From: Tridacna crocea
Taxonomy: Eukaryota > Mollusca > Bivalvia > Cardiida > Cardiidae
NCBI GenBank assembly: GCA_943736015.1
Contig: OX031073.1
Location: forward strand, 29,105,210-29,169,209
Reading direction: 5' to 3'
Length of the DNA stretch: 64,000 bases
Part shown: positions 1 through 11,600 of the stretch, piece by piece
Numbering within the stretch: the stretch's first letter is position 1
Layout of the letters: every line of letters starts with the position of its first letter
Made by a program: the position numbers and the translations under genes
Notes under the pieces: generated by a model
Databases searched by the model: none
Told to the model about the DNA's origin: nothing
The model's input: only the letters and a program-made list of their open reading frames with translations

Positions 1-398
1 TCTGGAATAGTAGCCTTTTGAAAACATTGTGGGAAAAGGAGAAAATGCTGGTAACCAGCATTTTCTCCTTTTCCCACAATGTTTTCTACCCTATCATAGC
101 CAGAAATCATCTTTTCAGCAAGAGTTGAATTGTCGTCTGCAAATGCTTTCAATTTGGTCTAGTCTAAAAAATTGTCGTTTGGGAATGCGAACCCTATAAA
201 ACATAATCCAAACTCAACCAGCTCTTTATGAAAAAAGAGGCTATTGAAAAGATTTTGGGAAAGGAAGACAATGCTGGTAACCAAGATTTTCTTCCTAGTA
301 AAGACAGAATTTGAATTTTTAATGACATTGATTTTTTTCTTCTGGAATTCGTTCAATTTAGACGAGTAAAAAATTTTGTCGCTTAGTATAGAGCTTAA
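1..398. mobile_element. Family A MITE, two adjacent copies (1-188 cut by the window edge; 190-398 diverged)
   Basis: Both have the family A plan: a central palindrome around AATGCTGGTAACCAGCATT, AAAACATTGTGGGAAAAGGA arms, and one flank reading TCGTCTGCAAATGCTTTCAA. The second copy is strongly mutated. Confidence 0.75.
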
Positions 399-657
399 GT
401 TATCCTTTTGTCTCATAAAAGAGATAAAGATTTAAAGATCTGTTTGGGAATTGACGATAAAAATTTGAAAGAGATAATATTAAATGTCGTGCAACAATAA
501 CGTAGGATTATATCGTCCATGCCTTATCTTCGGACACAACCAATAACCGAACGTTAAAATTAAAAGTCCGGATTTACAGCTGTCCAGTGTGGATGAACTT
601 GTTAACCTCGTTCGACCCCCACCCTCCTTCCGCCGGTCCGCTTTGCAGGTAACAAGT
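399..657. other. Unassigned AT-rich stretch
   Basis: No gene, repeat family or motif that recurs in the window was recognised here. Confidence 0.4.
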
Positions 658-886
658 TTAACTCATTACCAAACGACTAGATTTTAGGTTTGTCCAAATC
701 GAAAGCATTTGCAGACGACTAAATAAAAGTGGGTGAAAATTTGGAATTTGTTTTGTGAAAGGTAGAAAACATTTTGGGGAAAGGAGAAAATACTGGTTAC
801 CAGCATTTTCTCCTTTTCCCATAAAGTTTCCTAAAGCCTTCTTTCTCAGTGTCGTCAAAAGTAGGGATTGTGTGGTAATGGGTTAA
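658..886. mobile_element. Family A MITE with TTAA flanks
   Basis: TTAA at 658-661 and 883-886 bound an element that starts CTCATTACC and ends GGTAATGGG. Inside is the ACCAGCATTTTCTCCTTTTC palindrome arm. Confidence 0.8.
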
Positions 887-944
887 ATGAATATATATTC
901 TATGCTCTGTGAAAAGGGGGTACATAGACCTCCTGCAAAAAAAA

Positions 945-1066
945 AAAACGACTCTTATTATACTGCAAAGAAATTTCTCGTGATCTGATTGGACAATATG
1001 CCACGAATATATGTAACATGTACACTTGCAAACCAACTTAAAAGCAGATTCCCTTTCGGGAGCACC
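945..1066. mobile_element. Family K repeat fragment
   Basis: Shares TACTGCAAAGAAATT, CGTGATCTGATTGGA and a CCCTTTCGGGAG block with 13905-14060 and 49200-49320. The family A copy at 1067 sits directly against it. Confidence 0.6.
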
Positions 1067-1297
1067 TTAACCCTTTACCACACAATGCCGACTTTTACGA
1101 CCCTGAGAAAGAAGCCTTTTGAAAACATTGTGGAAAAAGGAGAAAATGTTGGTAACCAGCATTTTCTCCTTTTCCCACAATGTTTTTCCCTACCCTATCA
1201 AAGAGAAAATTGCACCATTTGAGCCACAAGAAATTGTTGTCTGCAAATGTTTTCAAGTTGGAAAAAGGCTAAAAGTTCATCACATGGTAAAGGATTA
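1067..1297. mobile_element. Family A MITE
   Basis: TTAACCCTTTACCACACAAT at the left, the GTTGGTAACCAGC palindrome centre and GGTAAAGGATTA at the right. Confidence 0.8.
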
Positions 1298-1499
1298 GAA
1301 AAATAAAAGATAAAATCAAAGTGCTGAAAGTACTGATGGCTAGGGGCAAGAGGAAAGTGCATATATGCGTAAAGCAATTGCATTCATTTATAAAATTTCC
1401 AGTTACAAAGTGAAAGAAAAAAAGTATGGTTGCCAATTCTCGACTGCAGTTGCTTCAAGTTACAACTGTAAGTCGAAAAGCCGGGCATTACTACATGTA

Positions 1500-1705
1500 T
1501 GTCAAGGGTACGTATTCACCCACCATTCTTAAGAACATTCTTAGTCTTATTCTTCAGAATTTCGTGAAAGTAAAAGAACATCTGATTGGCTAAGCCATTT
1601 GGTTTAGCCAATCAGATGTTCTGTTACTTTCAGAGTCCGAAAATCTTGAAGAATAAGACAAAGAACGTTCTTAAGAATGGTTGGTGAATACGGACCAAAG
1701 ATATT
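1500..1705. mobile_element. Family H palindromic MITE
   Basis: Long inverted repeat centred on GGCTAAGCCATTTGGTTTAG, with TTCTTAAGAACATTCTTAG arms and CGTATTCACC/GGTGAATACG borders. Four further copies occur at 13605, 24668, 56985 and 62590. Confidence 0.8.
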
Positions 1706-1709
1706 TAGA

Positions 1710-2160
1710 TGTTTACCTTCCCCTGATTTATTGGTTCCCTTATGATAGTAAACAACTAGCCCAAGGTTGAAGTCAATATGAAGGTAAGCAACTGCATCAA
1801 GCTTGAAGTAAATGTCTTCAGTAATGACAGATATGAAAAAGATATTACAAAATATCAAAATATTGGAACAGACAAAGTCAAGAAGGTGCATGTATAACTA
1901 TTTGAAAAAATACTTTGGTGGATAACTGTCCCTTTGTATGGCTAAACCTTTTGACAGCTAACACCAGTCCCAGTATGAGGTATTTTACGTCCCAGCGATA
2001 GCAGACTTTCGTCACCGTTTTGGGGAAAAAAAAGCATTACTAGTATGCGACATAAACTCACTTTTTCTACCGGACATGTTCTCCACTCCATTGTAAGAAA
2101 GACTCTAATTTGATAAATCAGAGATCGTCTCAATACGATAAATGGATCAGTCATGGATGG
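1710..2160. other. Unassigned stretch
   Basis: Only short open frames without recognisable domains; no recurring repeat identified. Confidence 0.4.
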
Positions 2161-2164
2161 CTTA

Positions 2165-2345
2165 CACTCCAAAGCTACTTCGCGTGACTCGCTTACCTTC
2201 TGCGGAAAGTGTAGATCAACGATCAGACTGCACTGTCAGAAAAGAAAATATCCCCTCCCCCCCCACACACAAATAGTTTAACAGTAATTGGATTTTTCCT
2301 ATCGGCTCAATGTTTTACTTATTTAGCAGGATAAGGGTTAATATT
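2165..2345. repeat. Family D repeat, diverged copy
   Basis: Contains AGTGTAGATCAACGATCAGA and an AGCAGGATAAGGGTTAA end, as in the complete copies at 27338 and 50425, but the central palindrome is partly lost. Confidence 0.6.
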
Positions 2346-2349
2346 TCCT

Positions 2350-4310
2350 AATAAGTTTTGTTTGAAAGGCCTAGTTTACTTGTATGTTTGAGATCGTTTA
2401 CAACAATATTTTAGATATATGGCAGCGGCTATTGAAACCTTTTTGCTATCCTACAGTGTCTGTCTTTTAACATTGCTTAATATAATACTTTGTCCAAGAT
2501 TTGTCTGCTTTCCCTCAGAACCATCGACGAAACAATGTTCAGGAGTGAGAGCGGGGAGGGGTTGAGGGAATTCTTTCCCAACGTAAGTTTCAACATCATC
2601 TTGTAGCCTATATGTAAGAGAATGTATTCTGTGCTGTCTGACCCTTACTTGTGCATGGAAAAACGACTGTTGGGTATGAAATAAAAGGAACAAAAAGTAA
2701 CGCAAAAAATAATTTTGAAAATACCATAACATAACCAAAATCAACATCAAAAAGAGATAAATGTAGTTAAGTTGTTCTGTTAAAAGCATATGCATTCATT
2801 TGCATACTCTGGAAAATGTTATTAAAACTCACCACTATTGTAGAGCATTTTATTTTTCTTTTTTCTGCAATATCCTCAATTTAAAGGGAGATCATGATCA
2901 ATACAAAAAAGTAATAGAGGTATGAACAGAAACTTTTTAAATAGACATTTTTAAATAGACATACAAAGAAATGTTTGCGTTTATAAGGGTTAAGAATTAT
3001 TGAATCACAATAAATTTTCAATAACTAGCAACAACAACAACAACCCAAAAAAGATGCCTTTTTGACCAGAAGCTTCAGGTAAAGTATTCTTCAATTATAA
3101 TCGATGCTTAGATTATTTTTTATGATCTAGTTTACAAAGAAATAAAACTGAATCTAACAAATTTAAAGATTAATGAATCATTCCAACATTTCAAAAGTGT
3201 AATGAAATACAAAATGTTACAGACATACAAGAAAATGAAAACACGCAACACTCGAATACTGAAACTGTTTTCGATGATAATCCCGATCAACCATTTTCAG
3301 ACTCCGAGATAAAACCAGCAGTATTTTCACAAAATAATTAAAAAAAGTTCGGCAAACGACAGTCTATACTGACTCGACCTTCTAAACGGCCACTTTCGTT
3401 TCTCCTATAAATTGGAGCAAGTAAAATAAATGTTAATAAAAACAAATTGTGACATAAATCTGGTCGTTAACCAAGATAATGTGACGAAAAGATTCTCGAT
3501 TTTGCGAACAGAAGGACTTTCTTTTTGAAAAAAGGGAAAACTAGTTGTTTGCGCATGCGTGGTGACTACCAGCCAAAAAGTTTTAAAAAAGAGAAGCATA
3601 AAATACTTAAATTTTGAAAGCAATAAGAAAAAACATGAAAATTATTTTCTATGAAAAAAAAAAATGTAATCCGAAAAAAACAAACTTGAAAATTTCATAA
3701 ACTTGATTTTTTAATTTACATTGTTGATTGAATGAACGACTAAAATTCTCTTCCGCGATAAAAATTGAATGAATTCTCTTCAGAATTTGGCTCGGTAGGT
3801 TTTCAGACCAGTCAATTATTCTGCAAAAACAAAACCAAATAAGCTGTCTTTTTTTATAGGCAGCGGAATAGAGAAAAGCTCTATGGGAAATTACGGCTTA
3901 AAAGTGGCCGTTTAGAAGTTCATTCTGTGTAATTGCCGAAATATTCAAATCTTGTATTGACATTACACTGCCTTCTCTCAGATCACTATTTAATGCATTA
4001 TTCAGTAAATGTTACCTCACAGAACAATAGTGCGAAGGTTTATTGATACCAATTTTCAAGGGAAGTAATCACGAACCAAAGAATTTCACAGGAATCACGC
4101 TTAACAATATTTCATCAACAGTCTATTCTAAATTACTTGTAAAGCGTATAATAAAATAGTCAAAAAATATGAAACATTGATAAATAATCAATATGGCTTT
4201 CAAAAACACAAATGAACCTTACTTTTTATTTTCATCCTGCACTCACTTATATATAATTAATAAAAATAACATTACATAGAAGTACTCGTATATATCAATA
4301 AAGATATATA
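2350..4310. other. Gene-free AT-rich DNA with one inverted-repeat-bounded segment
   Basis: No coding sequence recognised. An 18-bp perfect inverted repeat (CTTCTAAACGGCCACTTT at 3379-3396 and its complement at 3901-3918) bounds 540 bases that could be a DNA transposon relic. Nothing else here recurs in the window. Confidence 0.4.
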
Positions 4311-4312
4311 CA

Positions 4313-4927
4313 CAGGGTTGGCCAATAGAATGTTACCACTTCGTAATCGTATACAAGTTTTTGAAATGAGAACTTAATCCAAAATTTTATTCACAGACTC
4401 GTCACAGAAGCACCCATTTAACATTTGATACCAAAGGTTTCCTATTTTGTTTCTTGTTTTTCGCACTGTTCAATAATTGATAGTTTAACATGTTTAATCC
4501 ACCTTCCTCTTCTCTGGATTACAGCTGCAACACACATATTGAAGTTTTTTATGACATTGTCACATATCTCGAAAAAGTGTCTCCGAATTTCCTGACAGAA
4601 GTTGGTTTTTAGGGCCTCAGTAGTCTGTGTTTTGTTGTAGTAGACTCTGTCCTTCAGGTACCCACACAGGAAGTAGTTTGCGAGGTAAAGATCAGGACAG
4701 TTTGCAGGCCATTTGTTGCAGCTTTAATCCGAAGAAGAGGAGCTTGGATTGAACATGTCATCTATAATTGAACTGTGCAGAAAACCAGAGGCAAAGTGGA
4801 AAACCTTTGGTATCAAATATTAATTTGATGCTTCTGTGACAAGTCTGTGTATAAAACTTTCAAATAAGTTCTTAATTTGAAAACTTGTGTACGCTTTAAA
4901 TTGGTACCATTTTGTTGGCCAATCCTG
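4313..4927. mobile_element. Mariner/Tc1-like fold-back relic
   Basis: The two ends are inverted copies of each other: AGGGTTGGCCAATAGAATG at the left and the complement of TTTTGTTGGCCAATCCTG at the right. The arms are about 200 bases and each contains CCAAAGGTTT or its complement. Both arms include the end of a transposase reading frame (RRGRWIKH on minus, RRRGAWIEH on plus), so the arms reach into coding sequence. The middle keeps more of the transposase C-terminus on the minus strand. It cannot move by itself. Confidence 0.72.
4442..4705 (-). pseudogene. Transposase C-terminal fragment, mariner/Tc1 (IS630) superfamily
   Basis: An open 87-codon frame ends at TAG. It reads CPDLYLANYFLCGYLKDRVY, then TEALKTNFCQEIRRHF, and ends near VIQRRGRWIKH. 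This matches the family pattern SPDLTPxDFFLWGYLKDxVY followed by a conserved RxGxHxxH-like tail. The position of the third catalytic aspartate (D of PxDFF) is N here, so the fragment looks inactive as well as truncated. The N-terminal helix-turn-helix and the first two acidic residues are absent. Confidence 0.7.
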
Positions 4928-5214
4928 TATTTCACAAATTCACTAAAGGAGAAGTAACTTAAAAATACTGTATATAACAAAGTTTAACAGCAAAACTTCT
5001 TACAAACCTCCATTTAATGGAAGATTAGCCCCCCCCCCCCCTTTTATATGAATCAACACGTTTAAGGAAATTTATAGACGTTTATTTTTTTCCCCTCGCT
5101 TTTTTCTCGTCATAACCTGTCACCTTTTCCCGTTATTTTTCCCCGTTACTTTCTTTCCGATTACCTGGATTTCCGATTACCTGGATAAACAACAGCAGAT
5201 GCTGGACTACATAA

Positions 5215-5690
5215 CGTGTATTTGAGGACGAAAAAGAGAGGACATTTTGTTTTACGGTGAAAGATGCAGATGAAATCTATTTCATCATGTAAACATCATC
5301 GGTAATATTACCGATGATGTTCACGAGATTAAATAAATGTCGATCTTTCGTAAAAAAAATTCTATTTAGATCTATTTCATGCTTTTAACTTAATCATAGT
5401 CCAGTACAATTATTTTCAGTTATTCCCCGTGGCATACCCCCTCCGCGTAGCTAAGCATTACAATATTACGTCATGCGCTATAAATGTAAGCTAAATTACG
5501 TCATTTTTCCAATCTGTGAGGCACGCGCATTTTATCTAGGTAACTAGTGCGCGGGAACAATTGTTTCCGCCTTCAATTGAAGAGTTAGAATATAAAAATC
5601 GATATTTCTCACTGGTGGTAACCATGAATTATCGAAAAATATTTCACAGATATTTCTCGATAACCTATCGGAAAACATGAAATAACGATG
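5215..5690 (+). mobile_element. Family F composite MITE
   Basis: An inner palindrome around CATCATCGGTAATATTACCG with GAAAGATCG arms is followed by a tail with GTTATTCCCCGTGGC, GCATTACAATATTACGTCA, GGCACGCGCA and a closing AAACATGAAATAA. Homologous to copies at 32295, 46073, 46905, 49758 and 56680. Confidence 0.78.
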
Positions 5691-5805
5691 TCTATTTACA
5701 CGAATTAAGCATAATAGCAACTATATGCTATACTGTAGTGGCTATATATACAGTGAAGAGTAAAACGATCTAAATCCGTCATTTCGGAAATATTAACACC
5801 AGCAG

Positions 5806-5996
5806 GTGTAATGCAGAGAAATGACCCTCCCCTACAAAATTAAACGTGAGTCATTTCACTACGTATAGAAATGACCCATGGGTCTACGTAGAGGAATGAC
5901 CCGCGTCTACATAGAATAATGACCCTAGTCATTCTTCTACGTAGTGAAATGACCCATGGGTCATTTTGTAGGGGAGGGTCATTTCTCTACATTAAA
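5806..5996. mobile_element. Family I polypalindromic element
   Basis: Ends are GTAATGCAGAGAAATGACCC and its inverse. The interior consists of repeated, alternately oriented units of the type TCTACGTAGAGAAATGACCC. A second copy is at 50938-51202. Confidence 0.75.
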
Positions 5997-7165
5997 CAGG
6001 CACTAAAGTTATGTATCTATGTTCTAGTCTCCGAAGCTATACAGTTTATATACATTGACATTTCAGCGACACTTCTACATATATATGCTACAGGACAAAT
6101 ATCGCCTTTTATCCCGTTTTCGTTATTAACACTGACCTAATAAAGTGGTAACCTAATAAACTTAGCTTTATCCGGCAGTTGTGTATTCCTACGCGCTATA
6201 TACGGTCAATATTTTCAAATCTACAGAATTGTGCCATAAATGAACATCCAAATGTCTGTAAGTGATAAGGGCAGTAATAGCCATGTCTAAATGAGATTAA
6301 AAAAAGGTTTGGTTTACATGTATATCCCTTTCTACATTGAATGATTTGTCGGAGATTTAATGACGTCATATGACGCATTTTTTCTACAAAAATAGACTAC
6401 GTCATCACAGTCAAAACTCTGTTAGTAAACCGTCTTAGTAGTAGAAGGAAGGAAATATAATACCACTAACACGAATTTAGCCGTTAATTCAATTGAACTC
6501 CTCGGATATTCGACAAATGGAAATATCGTTTGATTTGACATTCCAGGAAATACAATTACTCTGATCATAAACATGTGTCGTTCCCGAAACTGTGTTGAAA
6601 ATTTACCGAGAAGTACGGCCCCAGCAAAACGTAGAAATTGTGATGGTCAGACATTGTTACGAATTGCAAAACAGATCATGAAAAGATCTCAATCGGATAA
6701 ACACTTCTTCGAGCACTTCAGGAACATACATGTACATTCGAGCGTATCATGAAGGGTGTGGAATTTAATTCACTTCAGTGGATGTAGTCTACGTATCACA
6801 AAATATCAAGGTAAATACCTAGATGATGTTAAATTTGTTCATCTTTTGTGTAGCTTTTCTGGTTGACTTCGGCCATTTAGTTTGGGCCATACACTTATGA
6901 CACAAGTTTATTGTCCTTTAGAATGAAATGTGTTAAAAAAGCATTGATAGCCAGCTAAAGATTGTGTGAAAACAACTCATTTCTTCTGACATTACGAGTA
7001 TTCTATTCTAGATGTCGAATAAATTAGGAACTATTTCTCTCCTCGTGTCACTAGAAAGAGTGCGAACTTAGGCTATGAAAAGGTGACGTGCAGGTTGTTT
7101 ACAGATGGAATTAAAGCAAAATGAGGAAAAATGTGCCTTTTTTTTCCTGTAGAAAACAGGATAAA
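5997..7165. other. Unassigned stretch
   Basis: No recognisable gene or recurring repeat. Confidence 0.4.
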
Positions 7166-7167
7166 TC

Positions 7168-7306
7168 GAATATATGGTTGGTGTCATGATGGATAAAGTT
7201 TATCCGGCTCGGCCCGAAAACTGAAGAGGGCACGCTAAAGCTCGCTCTCTCAGTTTTCTAAGCCTCACCGGATAAACTTTATCCATCCCGGCACCAACCA
7301 TATATT
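7168..7306. repeat. Palindromic MITE-like element
   Basis: GAATATATGGTTGGTG at the left pairs with CACCAACCATATATTC at the right. An inner ATGGATAAAGTTTATCCGG also pairs with its complement. This is the only copy I see in the window. Confidence 0.65.
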
Positions 7307-7478
7307 CTCTATATATATACCCTCGTTATATACAATGTATATGAGCAATGCTCTGTGAAAAAGGATGTTTTCTGAGAACCCTATAAATAACTTAATTCTT
7401 CTACCACACTGATTGAATGCGATTGTTCTCCCAATTTCCATGACGTTATTCCATGTTGGCTTTAAATAAAGACAATAG

Positions 7479-7714
7479 TGACGCGTCACGCGAAGACGGA
7501 TCATCTGGGAATTCATCTACTAAATTAGATGAAGTCAGACTAAAGATAGTGCAGGTCAATTTAAGTTAATAGTTCAAAAATGATTGTATAACAATGTAGA
7601 ATGACTACTTTTCATACAGAAAATATCATAAAAGCGAAAAGTGTCAACCCTGGTCAATTTGCGCAGTCTGACCAGGGTTGACTCTTTCCGCAGTTCCCAG
7701 GAGAAAAGTCGGTA
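7479..7714. mobile_element. Family C-like element (subtype with CCTGGTCA core)
   Basis: Shares GCAGGTCAATTTAAGTT, TTCATACAGAAAATATCA and a GACCAGGGTTGAC palindrome with 8899-9140. It lies just downstream of the gene 1 stop. Confidence 0.65.
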
Positions 7715-7753
7715 CAATAAGACTGTTGGTTTAGTTTCGTATCTCTTTACAGG

Positions 7754-8698
7754 TCAATTACGGGTAAAGCCATTGCAGGGTTTGCTCCTTATATCTGTGT
7801 TAGGACGTCGTCCTCTATCTCTATAACTGTTCTCATACCGCTCCCATAGACTTCGTATGACGTCAGCTGTTAGTATCTCATTTCCGGCCCGCGCCATTAG
7901 ACGCAGTACAACTACCCCGTCAAAGGTTAAGTAATCCATGACAAAATTTTCGAGTAAGTTTTTTCTTGACTTTAGATAGTCTTTCACAAATCTTCGAATG
8001 TCAGCGTCCATTTTCGGCACGTCTACAAGTTTTGTGCTTTCTTCCGGTACAGGTTCCTCGCTCTCACTCGCGCTTCTCCATTCCGGCAATTCTTCAGGAT
8101 TTATCAGGTAAAACAACTTCAGATACTTCCTGATGTATTTCACTCTGTTGATTGGAACCATTAGGGCGTAGAAGCTTGTCATCAGAGAGAAAAAACTGAT
8201 GGTGATTAGCAAGACGTACCAGACCCAAACAAAGACAAAGATTCTGGAGTTGAATAGATTTATACTCAGGACACATTGTACAGTGTGTCTTTGAATATTC
8301 TGTAGTTGACGCAGCATGAAGTCGCAGAGAGTTACACGCGGGAAAACTGTGTTCTCCTGGTACTCAAAGTTGTCGTCTGCTTGTCCAGAAATGATGTGAA
8401 AGCCCCAAGAGGCAAAGTTTGCACCAAGAAATAAGTTCAGGAGAAGAAACTGTAGGACTGCATTCGCAAGGTAAATCATCTTTGTCACAATAGTTGCCGT
8501 CGTGAAGTAGTTGCCATGACGACGATTTGCACATAGGCACGTATACTTGGCAAGAAGCCGAGAGGATCGAACATACTTGTTGTCGTTGTAGTGTGTTCTC
8601 CAACGAAACCAAAGATCCATATAAGTAATCAGGTCGTTCATGATTTTCTCTTTTTCCTCTTCTGGAGCCATTTCAAGTCGAAATACAATATTGGTCGC
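7754..8698 (-). CDS. Innexin gene 1, TM3-TM4 and C-terminal exon
   Basis: This terminal exon of 314 codons plus TGA follows acceptor CTTACAG and begins ATNIVFRLEM. It holds the cytoplasmic loop, KYTCLCANRRHGNYF, TM3, the FPRVTLCDF loop 2 segment with two cysteines, TM4 (IFVFVWVWYVLL) and a long tail ending CNGFTRN. No AATAAA signal was obvious in the roughly 250 bases beyond the stop, which are occupied by a family C-like repeat. Confidence 0.95.
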   Translation of the reverse strand, partial: ATNIVFRLEMAPEEEKEKIMNDLITYMDLWFRWRTHYNDNKYVRSSRLLAKYTCLCANRRHGNYFTTATIVTKMIYLANAVLQFLLLNLFLGANFASWGFHIISGQADDNFEYQENTVFPRVTLCDFMLRQLQNIQRHTVQCVLSINLFNSRIFVFVWVWYVLLITISFFSLMTSFYALMVPINRVKYIRKYLKLFYLINPEELPEWRSASESEEPVPEESTKLVDVPKMDADIRRFVKDYLKSRKNLLENFVMDYLTFDGVVVLRLMARAGNEILTADVIRSLWERYENSYRDRGRRPNTDIRSKPCNGFTRN

Positions 8699-11600
8699 CT
8701 GTAAGTGTTAAACAAAAACTTATTTTAGTCGTGCTCTATGAAAAGAGGGTATAATTCATGTGCATATAGTGTCTACACAGGTCAGCTTCCATAGTCCACG
8801 CAAACAGATCTGAGTCGAAACGTTTCGTTATTTGTCATATATTTCGGTATTTGAAGGACGAATCTTTTCCACATGATTCGGTAGGTTGTTTAACAAAATG
8901 TGACCCATCACGCAAAAAAGGGACCAGCTGGAAATTCTGTACATTAATCAGATGAAAACATAACGACATTGCAGGTCAATTTAAGTTGATATTTCAAAAA
9001 ATGATTTTATAACATGGTACAATGACCACATTTTATACAGAAAATGTCAATCCTGGTCAGCCTGCGCAATTTGCGCAGTCTGACCAGGGTTGACACTTTT
9101 CGCAGTTCCCAGAAGGTCCCTTTTTTCATGACGGGTCACAAATGTATTTTATAGAACCGTATAAATCATGTAATGACTTGCATAGTAGGCCTATAAAGTA
9201 TTCCTGTAAAGCACTTAATGCCCTTTTGCGAGAGCAATTTAATTTTTATAATCTCGCTCATTATTGTGTGAGAAAGTGCAATTAAGGTAGTAGACCCCTA
9301 ATACCTCTAGTGCTGAATTGCATGAAGTTTTCTTGATAGTTGATAAATACGAATTTATACAGGAATAATACTTTTGCACATTTTTAACGGACCAGAATTT
9401 TCTTTATGCTTATCTTGAAATTATTTGTAGATACTTTTGTTAGTTTTCAGAAAAGGGAGGTAATTACTATCTCTCTTTGTAATGAAAATATAGTGGTATT
9501 AGATTCATAAATGACAATTCTAGAAAAGACAAAAACAGGAAAAGTGGCTTGGTTAAAGCAGTACAATAACACTCTTTTTTAATTATAGCAAATTTTATGG
9601 GATAATATTATTGTGGAAATAGCTGTTTTCTATAAGGGATCTAATACGTTAACATTAGCACTTGCATACTACGTTTCTTTTTATTTTGCAGAAAGCTACA
9701 TTTAAAAACATTTGGGTGTATTACATGTACACATTACATGTAGTTGTAAGCGTGATTGAAACCTTTCTTTAGATCGGCTTTCTTTATTCTAGCGGGATAT
9801 TTACAAAGTCATTTGCAAAATGGTTTTGTAGGAAATTTTGAGTTAAAGTACCCACAAAGCCAGACAAAGCGGTTTTATAAACTGCAATTGAATTGCATCA
9901 TACTTTTAGAAAGTATTGAAATTACTGTGAAGATGACAATCTGTTATTGAACGGTCTGTCTAAGCACAAATCGCTCATCGAAAAATTAAAGTCAAATAAA
10001 GTAAAAAAAATAATAGAGTGATCTTGCATATTCAACCTACTTGAAAGTTCACTTCTCTGCCTAACACTTGGAACGACAATACACGAACAGATTGCCACAT
10101 TCCCGATTACTTTCATACTTTTAAAAAGTATCGTTTGACTTTAAATGCATTTCAACACCCGAATTATTTATTTATTTATTTGAAGCTATTGGGGTTTCAA
10201 GCAAGGGTCATATTCTATTGAGATGCTTTTTAATGCAATATTGGACTGTATGTAAAATATTTACCAGAGCTCAAGAAAGAGGAGGTGATTTTGATTTCAT
10301 GATTGAAAAAAAAGTATTATTCTCCACGTAACCCTATGTTATGGATACTCATTAGAATCGTCTCATCGAGACGATTCTAATGAGCACCCATACCATAGGG
10401 TTTGGAAGAGATATTACTGATTTAGAATGCCATCACTCCCTCTTATCTAGAGCTCTATGTACCTTTTCAATACTAAGACCGACTGCCGCAGATATCGCCT
10501 TCCAGAAAATCCTTGGCACTTTGAACATGAGGGCCATAAACAGCAGGATGATCGGCACCCACTGGTAATATGGGATCTTTTCAGCGTCACGTTTATCTAT
10601 GTCCTTTGGTATGACCTCTGTCATGGGTATGTAGTAGGTATTGGACACCCAACATACCTGATATGATAGAAATATAATAAAACATCCGGGCCATAATCTG
10701 TCAAAAGGGGATTTAAAAGTGGGTATTTAGAATTTTCACATCACACCAAATCAAAAAATATATATATCACCGAAATTTACATGAAAAAGCAATACAAATC
10801 AATGATAAAATTACATTTTTTTTCTTTTTATGGTATTCCCTTAAAAGGCTACGTAGCCTCTTTAGCTATTTTTACCAAAAATCAAACAATAGCATTGTGG
10901 GAATCTTAAGTGACTGACACGTAACTAATGACGCTTAAATTCCATTACATAACAAACATGTAATTATTTTTCATAATATCTTCCTCGGACGCTATGTTTG
11001 AAGCTTCGTCTGTATATTTCCGGTATGTAAATGAGCCAGTTGCTCACGTGAAAATAGACCATGTTTCCCGTCGATGTCGACCTGGGCCGTAGTATATCTC
11101 TAATTTCTCTTGTTGTCGGATAGTTTTCGACTACTGGGGTTGTATGAATGACAATTATAAGGCTTTTCGAGCATAAAGATGATATTTTTGTATTTTTGTA
11201 AAGTTTTCGTCCCAAATTCTGAAGGGCCACCTTTAAGGTATCTCCGCCATACATTATGTCAAGAAAGTCATCATTACGGCCCCGTAAAGTTCATTTCATG
11301 TATTACTCAGACTAAAAAAAAAAAAATGACCAGAAATTGACCATTATGCAAAGAATAATTAAAGAGCGAATATTTACATCATCGGGTATAAACAGATGGT
11401 ATGGAAATTCTGTTAACGGTTAATGTCGGATTTGACCCTTACAGTGCCATAGTCAATATTTAAGATCTTTTGCCGGTGACATGGATCAAGATCAGACTAC
11501 ATGGAAAGTGCATCTTAAATCTATGTCACCGGCTACGTATTACCAATTCAAACCGGGTCCTGTGTGGCTCAGTGGTAAAGTGCAGGACTGGTGATCTGGG

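Noticed and set aside
2451-2795. 114-codon minus-strand frame
   Set aside because: No domain, paralogue or splice context recognised; compatible with chance.
4442-4705. Active transposase gene
   Set aside because: Only the C-terminal part remains, the catalytic Asp position is Asn and no start or N-terminal domain exists.
10964-11254. Conserved-looking frame also seen at 60997-61200
   Set aside because: The similarity follows the family N DNA repeat. The third copy (53460) has a stop in the same frame, so coding conservation is not supported.
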